Made by a program: the position numbers and the translations under genes. 64,000 bases of DNA from Pseudoalteromonas sp. R3 (lineage in GTDB: Bacteria; Pseudomonadota; Gammaproteobacteria; Enterobacterales; Alteromonadaceae), in assembly GCF_004014715.1 (NCBI RefSeq), contig NZ_CP034835.1, positions 3,534,001 to 3,598,000 on the forward strand. Reading direction: 5' to 3'. A model generated the notes under the pieces. It saw only the letters and a program-made list of their open reading frames with translations. It was not told the origin of the DNA and searched no databases. This document shows positions 45,242 to 53,915 of the stretch, piece after piece. Numbering within the stretch: the stretch's first letter is position 1; every line of letters starts with the position of its first letter.

Positions 45242-45628
45242 GTGAGCGACACTAAAACCCAGGCCCGCAGGGTCTTTGAACAAAACGAGCGCTGCCCGAT
45301 CCGTAATGTCGTAGCACAGATAGGTGACAAATGGTCGATTTTGATTCTGTTTGCACTGGTCGATGGCCCAGACCGTTTTAACGCTTTAAAATCAAGGATT
45401 CAGGGAATTTCGCAGCGCATGCTGACGCAAACCTTACGTGATATGGAGCGCGATGGCTATGTCAAACGCACTGTTTATGCTGAGGTCCCCGTTAAGGTCG
45501 AATATGAACTCACAGAGCTGGGGCGAGGACTCGCTAAATCGGCCTGGCAACTGGTGTCCTGGGCCGATGATCATTTTGATGAAATAGCCTCGGCCCGTAC
45601 TCGGTATGACGAGGCCAATAAGCAGTAA
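45242..45628 (+). CDS. HxlR-family transcriptional regulator
   Basis: The 128 aa protein has the HxlR winged helix: ERCPIRNVVAQIGDKWSILILF (the conserved Cys is near position 19), RFNALKSRIQGISQRMLTQTLRDMERDG and YELTELGRGL. The GTG at 45242 follows CAGGA and gives the usual short N-terminus; an ATG at 45182 in frame would add 20 residues of poor quality. HxlR proteins often sense electrophiles or quinones through cysteine. It is convergent with the tautomerase/GST operon, with stops only three bases apart. Confidence 0.85.
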   Translation: MSDTKTQARRVFEQNERCPIRNVVAQIGDKWSILILFALVDGPDRFNALKSRIQGISQRMLTQTLRDMERDGYVKRTVYAEVPVKVEYELTELGRGLAKSAWQLVSWADDHFDEIASARTRYDEANKQ

Positions 45629-45631
45629 TTG

Positions 45632-45835
45632 TTATAATTGTCGCTGCCTGACTGCTGTAACCTGCTCAAAGCCAATACCCCAATTGTCAGTAGGGATTTC
45701 GTCTATAACCACAAACGTAGTCTGTGGACTTTTACCTAAGACTTCTACCATCAGCTGGGTAGCACCTTTGATCAGTGACTGCTTCTGCGCGTTTGTCACA
45801 CCCTCATCGGTGACTTGAATATGAATATAAGGCAT
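45632..45835 (-). CDS. 4-oxalocrotonate tautomerase family protein
   Basis: Start: ATG 45835 behind AGGAG, making Pro the first residue after the initiator (M-PYIHIQVTDEG), as needed for catalysis by Pro1. At 67 aa it has the 4-OT size and plan: ANAQKQ-like helix (VTNAQKQSLIKGATQLMVEVLG) and the C-terminal TDNWGIGF. Such enzymes move double bonds in keto-enols or detoxify. The gene is the last of a tight minus-strand operon with GST and NTF2-like genes, three bases after its predecessor. Confidence 0.88.
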   Translation of the reverse strand: MPYIHIQVTDEGVTNAQKQSLIKGATQLMVEVLGKSPQTTFVVIDEIPTDNWGIGFEQVTAVRQRQL

Positions 45836-45837
45836 AG

Positions 45838-46220
45838 TTACTCCTGATCTGTGTGTGGTAAATTTGCATACATTTTGTTGACTATCCGCCACTGCCCCTG
45901 CTCTTTAAGCAGGCCCAGAAAGTCGACATAATTATGTTCAAACAGAGGGCATAACACCTTGACCATGGCCTGCTGCCCAAGCCAGTCTATCGCCAGTATC
46001 TGATAGGCAAATTCATCGCCGTTTTCTGCCGGTGAAGTACGGTCGCTGACCAGTTGCAGCCATTCATCCCGGGTGCGCCTCAAACCCGGCGCTTTGAGCC
46101 AGCAGTCGGGTGGAACAAGTTCCGTAATGTCTCACTATCGCCCTCATGCAGCCCTGTAAAGTAACATTGCACCATGGCCCGGATCTCGCTCAGCTCCCTT
46201 TTCATTTCGACGTGATCCAT
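45838..46220 (-). pseudogene. NTF2/SnoaL-like (lumazine-binding-type) protein, frameshifted
   Basis: ATG 46220 begins MDHVEMKRELSEIRAMVQCY, FTGLHEGDSETLRNLFHP, then the frame shifts. The rest, read in the other frame, is DCWLKAPGLRRTRDEWLQL to YANLPHTDQE (end at 45838). HPDC plus the following residues is the family's normal run, so one base is missing near 46105-46110. The restored protein of about 127 aa is of the NTF2-like fold (Lumazine_bd_2/SnoaL type), often found with GST-like genes. ATG 46220 overlaps the restored stop of the GST gene by one base. Confidence 0.8.
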
Positions 46221-46287
46221 TATGCCCCCTGCGCCTGTTCAGCCTGTAAGGCCGCAACAAAACCAGGCATGCAAGTTACCGCTTCAA

Positions 46288-46827
46288 TCATGCTTGCAGT
46301 GCGAGGGGTATTGTAATCTCGACAGGAAAGGCGCCTCCCCAGCGCGAGTAAACAGCCAGCAAAATATCAGCGACACAAGCATGCTGTCCCCCCAGGAATG
46401 GCTGAGATTGCAACTGAGATTCAACCTGCCCCCATAACTGATTGATCGCCTTTGTGGCCACCTCAAACAGCTGCTGACGCACTGAGCCATCCTCAGCAGC
46501 CTGTGCAACAAAAAACAATTTGGAATAGGCAGGATGCATGGTGGCATTAGCAAACATTAATTGCTCAACTGCACGGCGACGGGCAGGCCCCTGCTCTGCA
46601 GGAAATAATCGGCTCGGGTGCTTGTTAGTGAGGTGCAGCATAATCGCAGCCCCTTCAACCAGCTTTTCATCTCCATCTATCAGTACCGGTACCTGTAGTG
46701 CTGAGTTCACGGCGGAAAAATCACTCAGGCTATCGGCACGGATAAGCGTCACATCCTGCCTAAGCTCACGTAGTACTGTATTTACGGCGAGTGAGCAGGC
46801 TTCCTGAATATAGTATAGGGTGTACAT
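46288..46827 (-). CDS. Glutathione S-transferase, C-terminus probably frameshifted
   Basis: The second ATG (46827; MYTLYYIQEACS) is best spaced from AAGGA. The product has a thioredoxin-like N-terminal domain (VPVLIDGDEKLVEGAAIMLHL, the cis-Pro and glutathione-binding GAAI block) and a helical C-terminal domain (FLGGQHACVADILLAVYSR). The frame stops at 46288, earlier than usual. In another frame the sequence continues RTASMIEAV and MPGFVAAL to a TAA at 46220-46222 that overlaps the next start. The junction is a C4 run (46305-46308 as G4 on the plus strand), where a fifth C restores the full-length protein. GSTs conjugate glutathione to electrophiles. Confidence 0.85.
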   Translation of the reverse strand: MYTLYYIQEACSLAVNTVLRELRQDVTLIRADSLSDFSAVNSALQVPVLIDGDEKLVEGAAIMLHLTNKHPSRLFPAEQGPARRRAVEQLMFANATMHPAYSKLFFVAQAAEDGSVRQQLFEVATKAINQLWGQVESQLQSQPFLGGQHACVADILLAVYSRWGGAFPVEITIPLALQA

Positions 46828-47014
46828 AGTCATAGTCCTTCTGTTGTGTTTTGCAGGCGAATTCAGCGTTCTTCACCTATGAATATTTTCAACCCTGTTA
46901 GTCTATGACTTGCGCATTGTTTGATATATAACTACAAAAGAAACCAAGTGTTCACACACAAGAAACAGTATATCCTTGAACCGATATGCTCCACTGCTGA
47001 TAGGGGTTATTTAA

Positions 47015-47917
47015 ATGAACAAGTTACGTGCCATTGAGCTCTTTGTGAAACTGGCGGAGGTTGGCAGCTTTACCCGGGTTGCAGAGCAGTTCAACACATC
47101 AAAATCGATGATCAGCAAAGAGATTAGCCGCCTTGAGGATCAACTTGGTGCACGCTTGCTACATCGAACCACCCGCCACCTCCAGCTGACCCAAGTCGGA
47201 GAAGGATATTTGCAACGTGCCAGAGACATTCTCAGTAAACTGGAAGAAGCGGACTCCTTTGTTCTGTCAACGCAACAGGCGCCCAAAGGCAAGTTAAAAG
47301 TGAATTTACCTATGGTGCTGGGGATCACAGATTTGGGGAAAGTGTTTGCGGACTTTATGCAGGCTTACCCGAATATAGAACTCGACATTCATCTTGGTGA
47401 TGAAGATATAGACCTGGTTGAACAAGGTTTTGATCTTGGTCTGCGTGCCACCAGCCGCACCCTCGACAGCAATTATATCGGCCGTGAAATAACCCGTTTT
47501 GATTATCATATTTGCGCCAGCCCGGGATACCTGGCAACACACCCAGCCATTGAGCACCCTCGGGATTTAACTCTGCACAATTGCTTTGAATACCGCTACT
47601 TCAAAGGAAAAAATGTCTGGCCTCTGGATGAAGGAGTGAAGATTTCGGGCACATTAAAAGTGAACAACGTCCTTTTTATGCTGGAGTCCATTAAAGCAGG
47701 TCTGGGTATTGGAATCTTACCTGAATTTGCCTGCCGACATGCAATTGCAAGCAAAGAGGTAGTCAGTATTCTGCCAGACAGTAAGAAACCACAACTCACC
47801 CTGCTGGCACTCTATCCTGCCCGCCATCACGTTCCGGCCAGCGTGTTGCAATGTATTCAGTTTTTACAGCACTGGTTTACACGTCATTATCCGCATACTG
47901 ACCAGACACACTGCTGA
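47015..47917 (+). CDS. LysR-type regulator divergent from the GST operon
   Basis: The 300 aa protein has the LysR HTH (MNKLRAIELFVKLAEVGSFTRVAEQFNTSKSMISKEISRLE) and an effector domain (KGKLKVNLPMVLGI, IELDIHLGDEDIDLVEQGFDLGLR). The subfamily resembles DhcR/YafC-type regulators that control neighbouring detoxification genes. Start ATG 47015, 182 bases from the GST start; the space could hold shared promoters. Likely target: the GST-NTF2-tautomerase operon. Confidence 0.88.
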   Translation: MNKLRAIELFVKLAEVGSFTRVAEQFNTSKSMISKEISRLEDQLGARLLHRTTRHLQLTQVGEGYLQRARDILSKLEEADSFVLSTQQAPKGKLKVNLPMVLGITDLGKVFADFMQAYPNIELDIHLGDEDIDLVEQGFDLGLRATSRTLDSNYIGREITRFDYHICASPGYLATHPAIEHPRDLTLHNCFEYRYFKGKNVWPLDEGVKISGTLKVNNVLFMLESIKAGLGIGILPEFACRHAIASKEVVSILPDSKKPQLTLLALYPARHHVPASVLQCIQFLQHWFTRHYPHTDQTHC

Positions 47918-47930
47918 CCTATGGGCCTGT

Positions 47931-48641
47931 TCAAAGCGCTATTTCAATCACCCGCAATTGCTGAGATTCGTCGCCCTGCGCCAGCACAGTGCCTTGTGGG
48001 TCTACAATCAGGCTATTGCCAATGAAACGAACGCCCGTATTACAGTCGTGATCCATACCCAAACGATTAGCGGCTACCACATAGACACCATAGTCTTTGG
48101 CCGCCTTTTTGATCACTTCCAGACTATCCTCCCCACAGAAGTTCGACGGATTAAGTATGATCTGCACGCCCTGCTGTTTAAGCGCCTGCAGACCATCTTC
48201 AAACCAAATGTCGTAACATAACAGAACGCCAATTTTGACCCCCTGAACTTCATACACGCAGAAGTCTTGACCAGGCACAAAGCGTAGCTGATCCGTTGAC
48301 GCGAGGTGTACTTTGCGGTGGATACCTAGCACCCCTTCAGGACCTGTGAGCAATGTACTGTTATAGAGCTGCTCCTCATGGCACTCAGCGAGTCCGGCAA
48401 CAATACAGGCCGATTTTTCCTGAGCCAGGGTTTGCAACAATAATGAAGATGCCCCCTTCTGTAAATCTTCAGCTAGTTCAACCACTTGCTGGCGGTCGAA
48501 GAATATACTTCCCGTCGTACATAACTCAGGTAGCAACAAGAGATCAAACTCATGAGGCGTCATCAGCGCATGTTTGATGGCGTCGCGGTTTTGCTCAGGC
48601 TCGGCAAACGCCACGTCGAATTGAAAAAAGCCCACTTTCAT
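47931..48641 (-). CDS. Carbon-nitrogen hydrolase (nitrilase superfamily)
   Basis: A 236 aa cytoplasmic enzyme with the Glu-Lys-Cys triad visible: LLLLPELCTTG, GIHRKVHLA and GVLLCYDIWFEDG. Its length fits the small omega-amidase/YafV-like and predicted amidase branches. The family cleaves C-N bonds of amides and nitriles, e.g. the 2-oxoglutaramate repair enzyme Nit2. Start ATG 48641 follows AAGGAACTGTA. It ends 14 bases from the convergent LysR gene, and the AlkB gene 17 bases upstream is probably in the same operon. Confidence 0.88.
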   Translation of the reverse strand: MKVGFFQFDVAFAEPEQNRDAIKHALMTPHEFDLLLLPELCTTGSIFFDRQQVVELAEDLQKGASSLLLQTLAQEKSACIVAGLAECHEEQLYNSTLLTGPEGVLGIHRKVHLASTDQLRFVPGQDFCVYEVQGVKIGVLLCYDIWFEDGLQALKQQGVQIILNPSNFCGEDSLEVIKKAAKDYGVYVVAANRLGMDHDCNTGVRFIGNSLIVDPQGTVLAQGDESQQLRVIEIAL

Positions 48642-48657
48642 TACAGTTCCTTACTTG

Positions 48658-49245
48658 TCAAATCTGGTCAAACTGGCGAAACGTCAGATTAAAACGGGGG
48701 CCAGCCCCTTCAGATGCCCGTGGCACCGCATGCTGGTAGCGAGACTGAAAACCCTCACCCATGACAAACAAGGAGCCATTTTGCAGCTCAACCGAGTGTA
48801 CCTCCTGATGGTCTTGTGTGTTGCGAATCAGAAAGGTACGCTCTGCACCTATACTCAAAGAAGGAATGACATTGGTCGAACCAAACGCTGGTAAATCACA
48901 GTGAAAATCCATCCACTCTTCTCCGTCAGGATAGTACAGGCATACACACACAGGAAAAACTAACCCAGTCTGCTCTGTCAGGCGCTGGTGGATCTGCTCA
49001 ATTAATGCAAACCAGGGTTGTTGCCTGCCGTGAAAAAGGCCGAACTGGCCAGATTGGGCAAGTGCAGGCTCTAACAGATTAACTTTCCAGGGCCGAATAG
49101 CAGCCGTTGAGCCATCCCCCATGGTTATGGTTTCAGGTTGTGACAGGTCAAAGTGGTCTGTCAGCCACTGAAACAAAGCCTGGCTTTCTTCCTGAGTTAA
49201 AAAATTGGGGTCGTAGCTGTATTCGCAGTGTAATGGTAGCTTCAT
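48658..49245 (-). CDS. AlkB-like Fe(II)/2-oxoglutarate dioxygenase
   Basis: The 195 aa protein has the double-stranded beta-helix features: iron ligands in DFHCDLPAFG (His and Asp) and YQHAVPR (His), and the 2-oxoglutarate-binding arginine in GPRFNLTFRQF. It belongs to the AlkB branch that removes alkyl groups from nucleic acids or modifies proteins. Start ATG 49245 behind AAAGGA. It is 17 bases from the nitrilase gene on the same strand. Confidence 0.88.
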   Translation of the reverse strand: MKLPLHCEYSYDPNFLTQEESQALFQWLTDHFDLSQPETITMGDGSTAAIRPWKVNLLEPALAQSGQFGLFHGRQQPWFALIEQIHQRLTEQTGLVFPVCVCLYYPDGEEWMDFHCDLPAFGSTNVIPSLSIGAERTFLIRNTQDHQEVHSVELQNGSLFVMGEGFQSRYQHAVPRASEGAGPRFNLTFRQFDQI

Positions 49246-49383
49246 ACTTGATTCCTTTACGCGCTTAGGTTTTGCACTTTCCCCTATCTTCTGACGGGTG
49301 TCAATAACAGGACATTACGTGTATTGTGATTGGCCTTTTCGCCAGACGCTAGGTAAAATGTCGGCCCTTGAAGTCAATGCCAG

Positions 49384-50049
49384 TTGCAGGTTATTTGTGT
49401 TAGTCAATTACGCTCCCCCACCGATCCTTATCTTGATATTCTTTATCAGGACGAACACATGCTGGTGTTAAATAAACCCAGTGGCTTACTGAGCGTACCG
49501 GGCAAAGACCCAAAGCACTGGGACAGTGTGATCAGCCGGGTTAACCTGGTATATCCCAACGCAAAGATAGTTCATCGTCTGGATATGGCGACATCCGGCG
49601 TGTTATGTCTGGCCATGCATAAAGCAGCACATCGCTTTTTGAGTATTCAATTTCAGGATCGCCTGACAGCCAAACGTTATATTGCACGGGTGCATGGCCT
49701 TGTAGAGCAAAAGCTGGGGTCTGTGGATCTGCCGCTGATCTGCGACTGGCCAAATCGTCCAAAGCAAATGGTCTGCCACGAGACCGGCAAACCTTCTTTA
49801 ACCCATTTTGAAGTATTATCGCACGAAGCCATGGCAACTCGCGTCAAACTCACTCCGATCACCGGACGCTCTCATCAGCTACGCGTGCATATGCTGTCAC
49901 TCGGCCATCCCATATTAGGAGATCGTCTTTACTCTCAAGGTGAAGCGTTGGCAGCAGCATCCCGGCTTCAGTTGCACGCAGAGATGCTGCAGATCACTCA
50001 CCCTGAGTCTGAACAGATGATGACCTTTATTGCTCCGGTGCCGTTTTAA
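49384..50049 (+). CDS. rluA: Pseudouridine synthase RluA, start region probably frameshifted
   Basis: The body is a clear RluA-type synthase: HRLDMATSGVLC (catalytic Asp), ITGRSHQLRVHM, LYQDEHMLVLNKPSGLLSVPG. The 5' end is odd: the frame begins only at a TTG (49384) with CVSQLRSP before TDPYLDILYQ. In another frame GTG 49397 reads VLVNYAPP, the normal family start (NYxPP before TDP-type residues), and the two would join if the C5 run at 49415-49419 had one more C. RluA modifies 23S rRNA U746 and tRNA U32. It overlaps the stop of the convergent M20 gene by 23 bases. Confidence 0.85.
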   Translation: MQVICVSQLRSPTDPYLDILYQDEHMLVLNKPSGLLSVPGKDPKHWDSVISRVNLVYPNAKIVHRLDMATSGVLCLAMHKAAHRFLSIQFQDRLTAKRYIARVHGLVEQKLGSVDLPLICDWPNRPKQMVCHETGKPSLTHFEVLSHEAMATRVKLTPITGRSHQLRVHMLSLGHPILGDRLYSQGEALAAASRLQLHAEMLQITHPESEQMMTFIAPVPF

Positions 50050-51349
50050 ACAGATCCAACGCACTGGCTGTCATGGCACGCACACCGGTTTTAATAGTCA
50101 GCGGATAATCAGGTGCAAACTTGCTTGAATGCAGTGATGGCAGTGCTTCACCCGAAAACTGAGCCTGCCGATATGCCTCAGGCTCAACGCCCCCCAGCCA
50201 GAAAATCGTTGCCGGGATATTTTCCGCAGTGCGGCCATATAAGCCAAAGTCTTCACCGGCCATCACAGGCTCAGCCTTGACGACATGTTCGTCACCCAGC
50301 TCAGCACGAATGCTTTTCTCAACCCGCACAGCCAGCTCAGGTGTGTTATAGGTCGAAGGAATGCTCTCTTCTTCGTGAACATACACAATCGGGGCGAGTT
50401 CAGACGGCAAGCCCGCACTGTGTGCAATGCCCTTGGTCATACGCTCCAGTGCGGCAATTTGCTGCTCTCTGACAGCGGGATCGTATGAACGCAGTGTCAG
50501 CTGAAGTTTAACTTCGTTAGAAATGATATTGTGTTTTGAACCACCGTGGATTGAGCCCACTGTGATCACCGAAGGTTTTAACGGCGAAATTTCGCGACTG
50601 GTAATGGTTTGTGCAGCAAGAACAATGCGTGATGCCAGCACCACAGGGTCAACTGTGGTGTGAGGATATGCACCATGCCCTCCCTTGCCTCTCACTGTAA
50701 TGTCAACTGAGTCCACATTCGCCAATGCATATCCCGGCGCAATGGCAACCTGACCTGCCGGTAACGATGCGCTGACATGTAACCCCAGAACATGATCGGG
50801 CTTAGCAAAGCGACTGAATAAGCCCTCTTTCAGCATGGCTTTCGCACCAGCCCCGACTTCTTCAGCAGGTTGAGCGACCATCATCAGGGTACCCTGCCAC
50901 TGATCGCGGTTATTCGCCAACTGCTGAGCGGTACCAATAAAGCTGGTCATATGAATATCATGGCCACACCCATGCATGACACCGACTTCATTATTGTTGG
51001 CATCTTTAACCCGCACTTTTGACGCATAAGGTTTACCGGTTTGCTCAATAATAGGTAAGCCATCTGTATCGGCGCGGATCATCACCGTTGGCCCCTCACC
51101 ATTGCGCAGCAATCCAACCACGCCATGCCCGCCAACCTGCTCGGTTACATCAAATCCAAGTTGTTGAAGCTCATACGCCAGTCGCTTAGCGGTCTGCTCC
51201 TCTTGGTAGGAAAGTTCAGGGTTCTGATGCAAATGTAAATAGAGCGCTTCCAGCTCAGGCATTGACCTGGAGACTTCGGTGTCCAATTGATAGGCCAGCG
51301 CGCAATGACTCGCAAGTGCCAGAGATAGTGCAGATAGTAGTGTTTTCAT
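50027..51349 (-). CDS. Secreted M20D-type amidohydrolase/carboxypeptidase
   Basis: Start: ATG 51349 opens a signal peptide (MKTLLSALSLALASHCALA-YQ); 440 aa in all. Metal-binding motifs of the M20/amidohydrolase family are present: MHGCGHDIHMT, PAEEVGAGAKAML, GGHGAYPHT and EPVMAGEDFGLYG. Relatives include hippurate hydrolase and amidohydrolases that trim N-acyl amino acids. The signal suggests action in the periplasm. Its stop lies inside the end of rluA on the opposite strand. Confidence 0.9.
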   Translation of the reverse strand: MKTLLSALSLALASHCALAYQLDTEVSRSMPELEALYLHLHQNPELSYQEEQTAKRLAYELQQLGFDVTEQVGGHGVVGLLRNGEGPTVMIRADTDGLPIIEQTGKPYASKVRVKDANNNEVGVMHGCGHDIHMTSFIGTAQQLANNRDQWQGTLMMVAQPAEEVGAGAKAMLKEGLFSRFAKPDHVLGLHVSASLPAGQVAIAPGYALANVDSVDITVRGKGGHGAYPHTTVDPVVLASRIVLAAQTITSREISPLKPSVITVGSIHGGSKHNIISNEVKLQLTLRSYDPAVREQQIAALERMTKGIAHSAGLPSELAPIVYVHEEESIPSTYNTPELAVRVEKSIRAELGDEHVVKAEPVMAGEDFGLYGRTAENIPATIFWLGGVEPEAYRQAQFSGEALPSLHSSKFAPDYPLTIKTGVRAMTASALDLFKTAPEQ

Positions 51350-51556
51350 CGTTGTTATTCTTACCATTTTTTAGGATTGATATCTGTTTTCTTGATTAAA
51401 TAGAATTGATGTACTCAGCTTGCGAAGAAATTTTTCTAATTGCAACCTCTTTGCGGTATCAGGCTTGCAATAAAGGGCTTTGCAGCGCCGATTATTCCTT
51501 TCTTTCTGCTTAACCTTTGCTAAGCTTAAAGTCTGAACAACCATCAAATTGCAGCC

Positions 51557-52759
51557 GTGAAAACGATTACTATCAATGACTTAAAACCTGGTATGTTTGT
51601 GGTCAGTGTCACCCGGCAGGCCGGTCACGTACGCGTTAAAAGCCAGGGCTGGGTGCGCACCGCAGGCGCTATCGGCTCTTTGCAAAAAGCGGGCGTGCTC
51701 GAAGTAGAAATCGATCCGGACAAAACCCTGCAAGCCAAGACCAAAGCTCAGTCTGAACCGCAAAATGAAACACATCAGGATAATGTCACTGTACATGACC
51801 CCTGGCACAGGAGTACCAGCGTTGAGGCCGAGCTGGATCATGCAAGCGCGTTATACGAAGAAGCCAAAGGGCTGCAGGAAAAAGCTTTTGCCGATGTCAA
51901 AGCTGGTAAAGCCATCGCGGTTGAGGAATTTAAACAAACAGCTTCAGGGTTTATTGACTCCATTTTTCGCAATCAGGATGCACTGGCCTGCATTGCCCGG
52001 ATCCGTGAAAAAGACAGCTATTTACTGGAACACTCACTGAATGTTTCTATTCTGATGAGTATTTTTGCCAAACACCTTGGTCTCGAACGCGACATTATCG
52101 AGCAGCTCGCCACTGGTGCCTTGTTGCATGATATTGGCAAAATCAAAGTGCCAAACGAAATCCTAAACAAGCCAGGTAAGCTCACCGATAACGAATATCA
52201 GCAAATGATGGCCCACGCCAAGTACAGTTATGAGATTGTAGGCGAAAGCGGACTGGGCCAGATAGCCACCGAGATTGCGGGCTTTCACCATGAGCGTCTG
52301 GATGGCAGTGGCTACCCCTTTGGTAAACAAGGCGATGACCTGTCTCAGTATGTTCGCATGGCAGCCATCGTTGATGTTTACGATGCCCTGACGGCCGAAC
52401 GCGTCTATAAGGTTGGACTAACCCCGATCCGCGCCTTTCGTATTTTAAAAGAGGGTACGCCGGGGCATTATGACGCCGACCTGCTGGCCCATTTTATTAA
52501 CTGTATTGGTGTGTATCCGGTGGGCACTCTGGTGAAACTCAAGAGCGAACGTATTGGCATAGTGGCCTCAAGTAACCCCCATGAGCCACTTAAGCCGGTG
52601 GTAAAAGTGTTTTATCACGCCAAAAATATGCTTTATACCGAAGTAAAAGACATAGATTTGGCCGATAAGCGTGTGACCGATGAGCTGGAAGCGGCGATAA
52701 AACCGGAAGAATTCAGCATTGATCTGATCCGCTTTTTCCGCCACACCATGATGCCCTGA
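51557..52759 (+). CDS. HD-GYP domain phosphodiesterase (cyclic-di-GMP)
   Basis: Starts with GTG 51557. About residues 1-130 form a DUF3391-like N-terminal domain (TINDLKPGMFVVSVTRQ). The HD-GYP domain follows: HSLNVSILM, LLHDIGKIKVPNEILNKPGKL, FHHERLDGSGYPFG, VDVYDALTAER. The motif HDIGK plus GYP is intact, so it should hydrolyse c-di-GMP to GMP. With no membrane segment it acts in the cytoplasm. It is convergent with gspB. Confidence 0.9.
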   Translation: MKTITINDLKPGMFVVSVTRQAGHVRVKSQGWVRTAGAIGSLQKAGVLEVEIDPDKTLQAKTKAQSEPQNETHQDNVTVHDPWHRSTSVEAELDHASALYEEAKGLQEKAFADVKAGKAIAVEEFKQTASGFIDSIFRNQDALACIARIREKDSYLLEHSLNVSILMSIFAKHLGLERDIIEQLATGALLHDIGKIKVPNEILNKPGKLTDNEYQQMMAHAKYSYEIVGESGLGQIATEIAGFHHERLDGSGYPFGKQGDDLSQYVRMAAIVDVYDALTAERVYKVGLTPIRAFRILKEGTPGHYDADLLAHFINCIGVYPVGTLVKLKSERIGIVASSNPHEPLKPVVKVFYHAKNMLYTEVKDIDLADKRVTDELEAAIKPEEFSIDLIRFFRHTMMP

Positions 52760-52790
52760 ATAATAGCAATGTGTGTAATTGGTATAGGTA

Positions 52791-53906
52791 CTATTGGTTA
52801 TCAGGCCAATCCTGCATCGCCTGCAGGGTAAACTCTATCCCATCAAAATCGAACATGGCTTGCTCTGGGGTGATCTCCACCAGCTGCAGGGCGCCCATGT
52901 TATCGCCTTCATACAATTCACGGTTATTCAGTTTAATCCAACGCTTTTGAGCATCGGTGGCGTAAATATGGGCCTGATAACGCAGTCTTGGCAGGCTGTT
53001 TTGCAGTTGCTCTGGCAGTAACTCAACGGGCGTTGCCCTGGCCGACCCTCGGGTGCTGGACAAGACTTCAGAGACAATGCGGTCAGATTTAGGCGCGGTT
53101 TCTTCCACAGCCTGTTCAAACGCTTTCTTTAATTCATCAGGCACGCCAGCAAGGGCCTCAGCCTCCTGACGCTGTGCCTCTTGTCGGGCTGCGTTGGCAC
53201 GAGATTGTTCCAGTGGTACACCCAGCACCCGATAGCCGCTTAAATCTTCCAGCGGCTGTTGATTCGGCTGTCCCTGATTGGTCGCATAAACAGGCTGGTT
53301 AGTAGGCCGGTAACCTTGCTGTACTGCGCTATACTGATTGCCGACTGGTTGCTGAATAATCTGACCATTGGCAGAGACAGGCACCAGCTGTTGTGAGTAA
53401 ACCGGTTGCCCCTGAGCATCAAAGCCAACCTGGACTGACATCCACTGATAATGGACCTGGCGCTGCGCGTTTTGCATGACAGGATTAATCGCTGGATTGA
53501 CACCCTGGTTCATCGGTTGACTAATCACCTGGCCAGGCTGGGCAACAACCGGATTACCCATAGCAACCTGATTGGAAGGCACCTGAACATTTGTCGGCAC
53601 GGCCGTTACTGGCGCTGCGGTAGTGGCAAGGTTGTCTTGTTTCTCTGCCTGATTCGCCACAGTAACACCTGCGGTGTCACTGTGTTCAGCGTCTGTTTTC
53701 GCAATCACCGTGTCGGCCGGCTCCCCCTGAAAGGCCTCACCGACAAAATAACCAGCGCCCAACGCACACACGCTGATCAGCGCGCCGCCCAGAGACAGAC
53801 TTAAACGACGATAAAAACGGACCTGCTGCTCATGACGTGATTGTTGATAATCCTGCTCAGAGTCGATTTGTTGAGATTGTTTTAATGCATTGATTAGGTA
53901 CGACAT
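52791..53906 (-). CDS. gspB: General secretion pathway protein B
   Basis: The 371 aa protein has a short N-terminal cytoplasmic segment (MSYLINALKQSQQ), a membrane helix (about residues 36-55), a long Gln/Pro/Asn-rich linker of about 220 residues, and the T2SSB domain at the C-terminus (LPRLRYQAHIYATDAQKRWIKL to LQAMQDWP). GspB with GspA aids secretin assembly through peptidoglycan in the type II secretion system. It is 10 bases downstream of gspA on the same strand. The linker is longer than in many species. Confidence 0.88.
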   Translation of the reverse strand: MSYLINALKQSQQIDSEQDYQQSRHEQQVRFYRRLSLSLGGALISVCALGAGYFVGEAFQGEPADTVIAKTDAEHSDTAGVTVANQAEKQDNLATTAAPVTAVPTNVQVPSNQVAMGNPVVAQPGQVISQPMNQGVNPAINPVMQNAQRQVHYQWMSVQVGFDAQGQPVYSQQLVPVSANGQIIQQPVGNQYSAVQQGYRPTNQPVYATNQGQPNQQPLEDLSGYRVLGVPLEQSRANAARQEAQRQEAEALAGVPDELKKAFEQAVEETAPKSDRIVSEVLSSTRGSARATPVELLPEQLQNSLPRLRYQAHIYATDAQKRWIKLNNRELYEGDNMGALQLVEITPEQAMFDFDGIEFTLQAMQDWPDNQ

Positions 53907-53915
53907 ATCACACCA

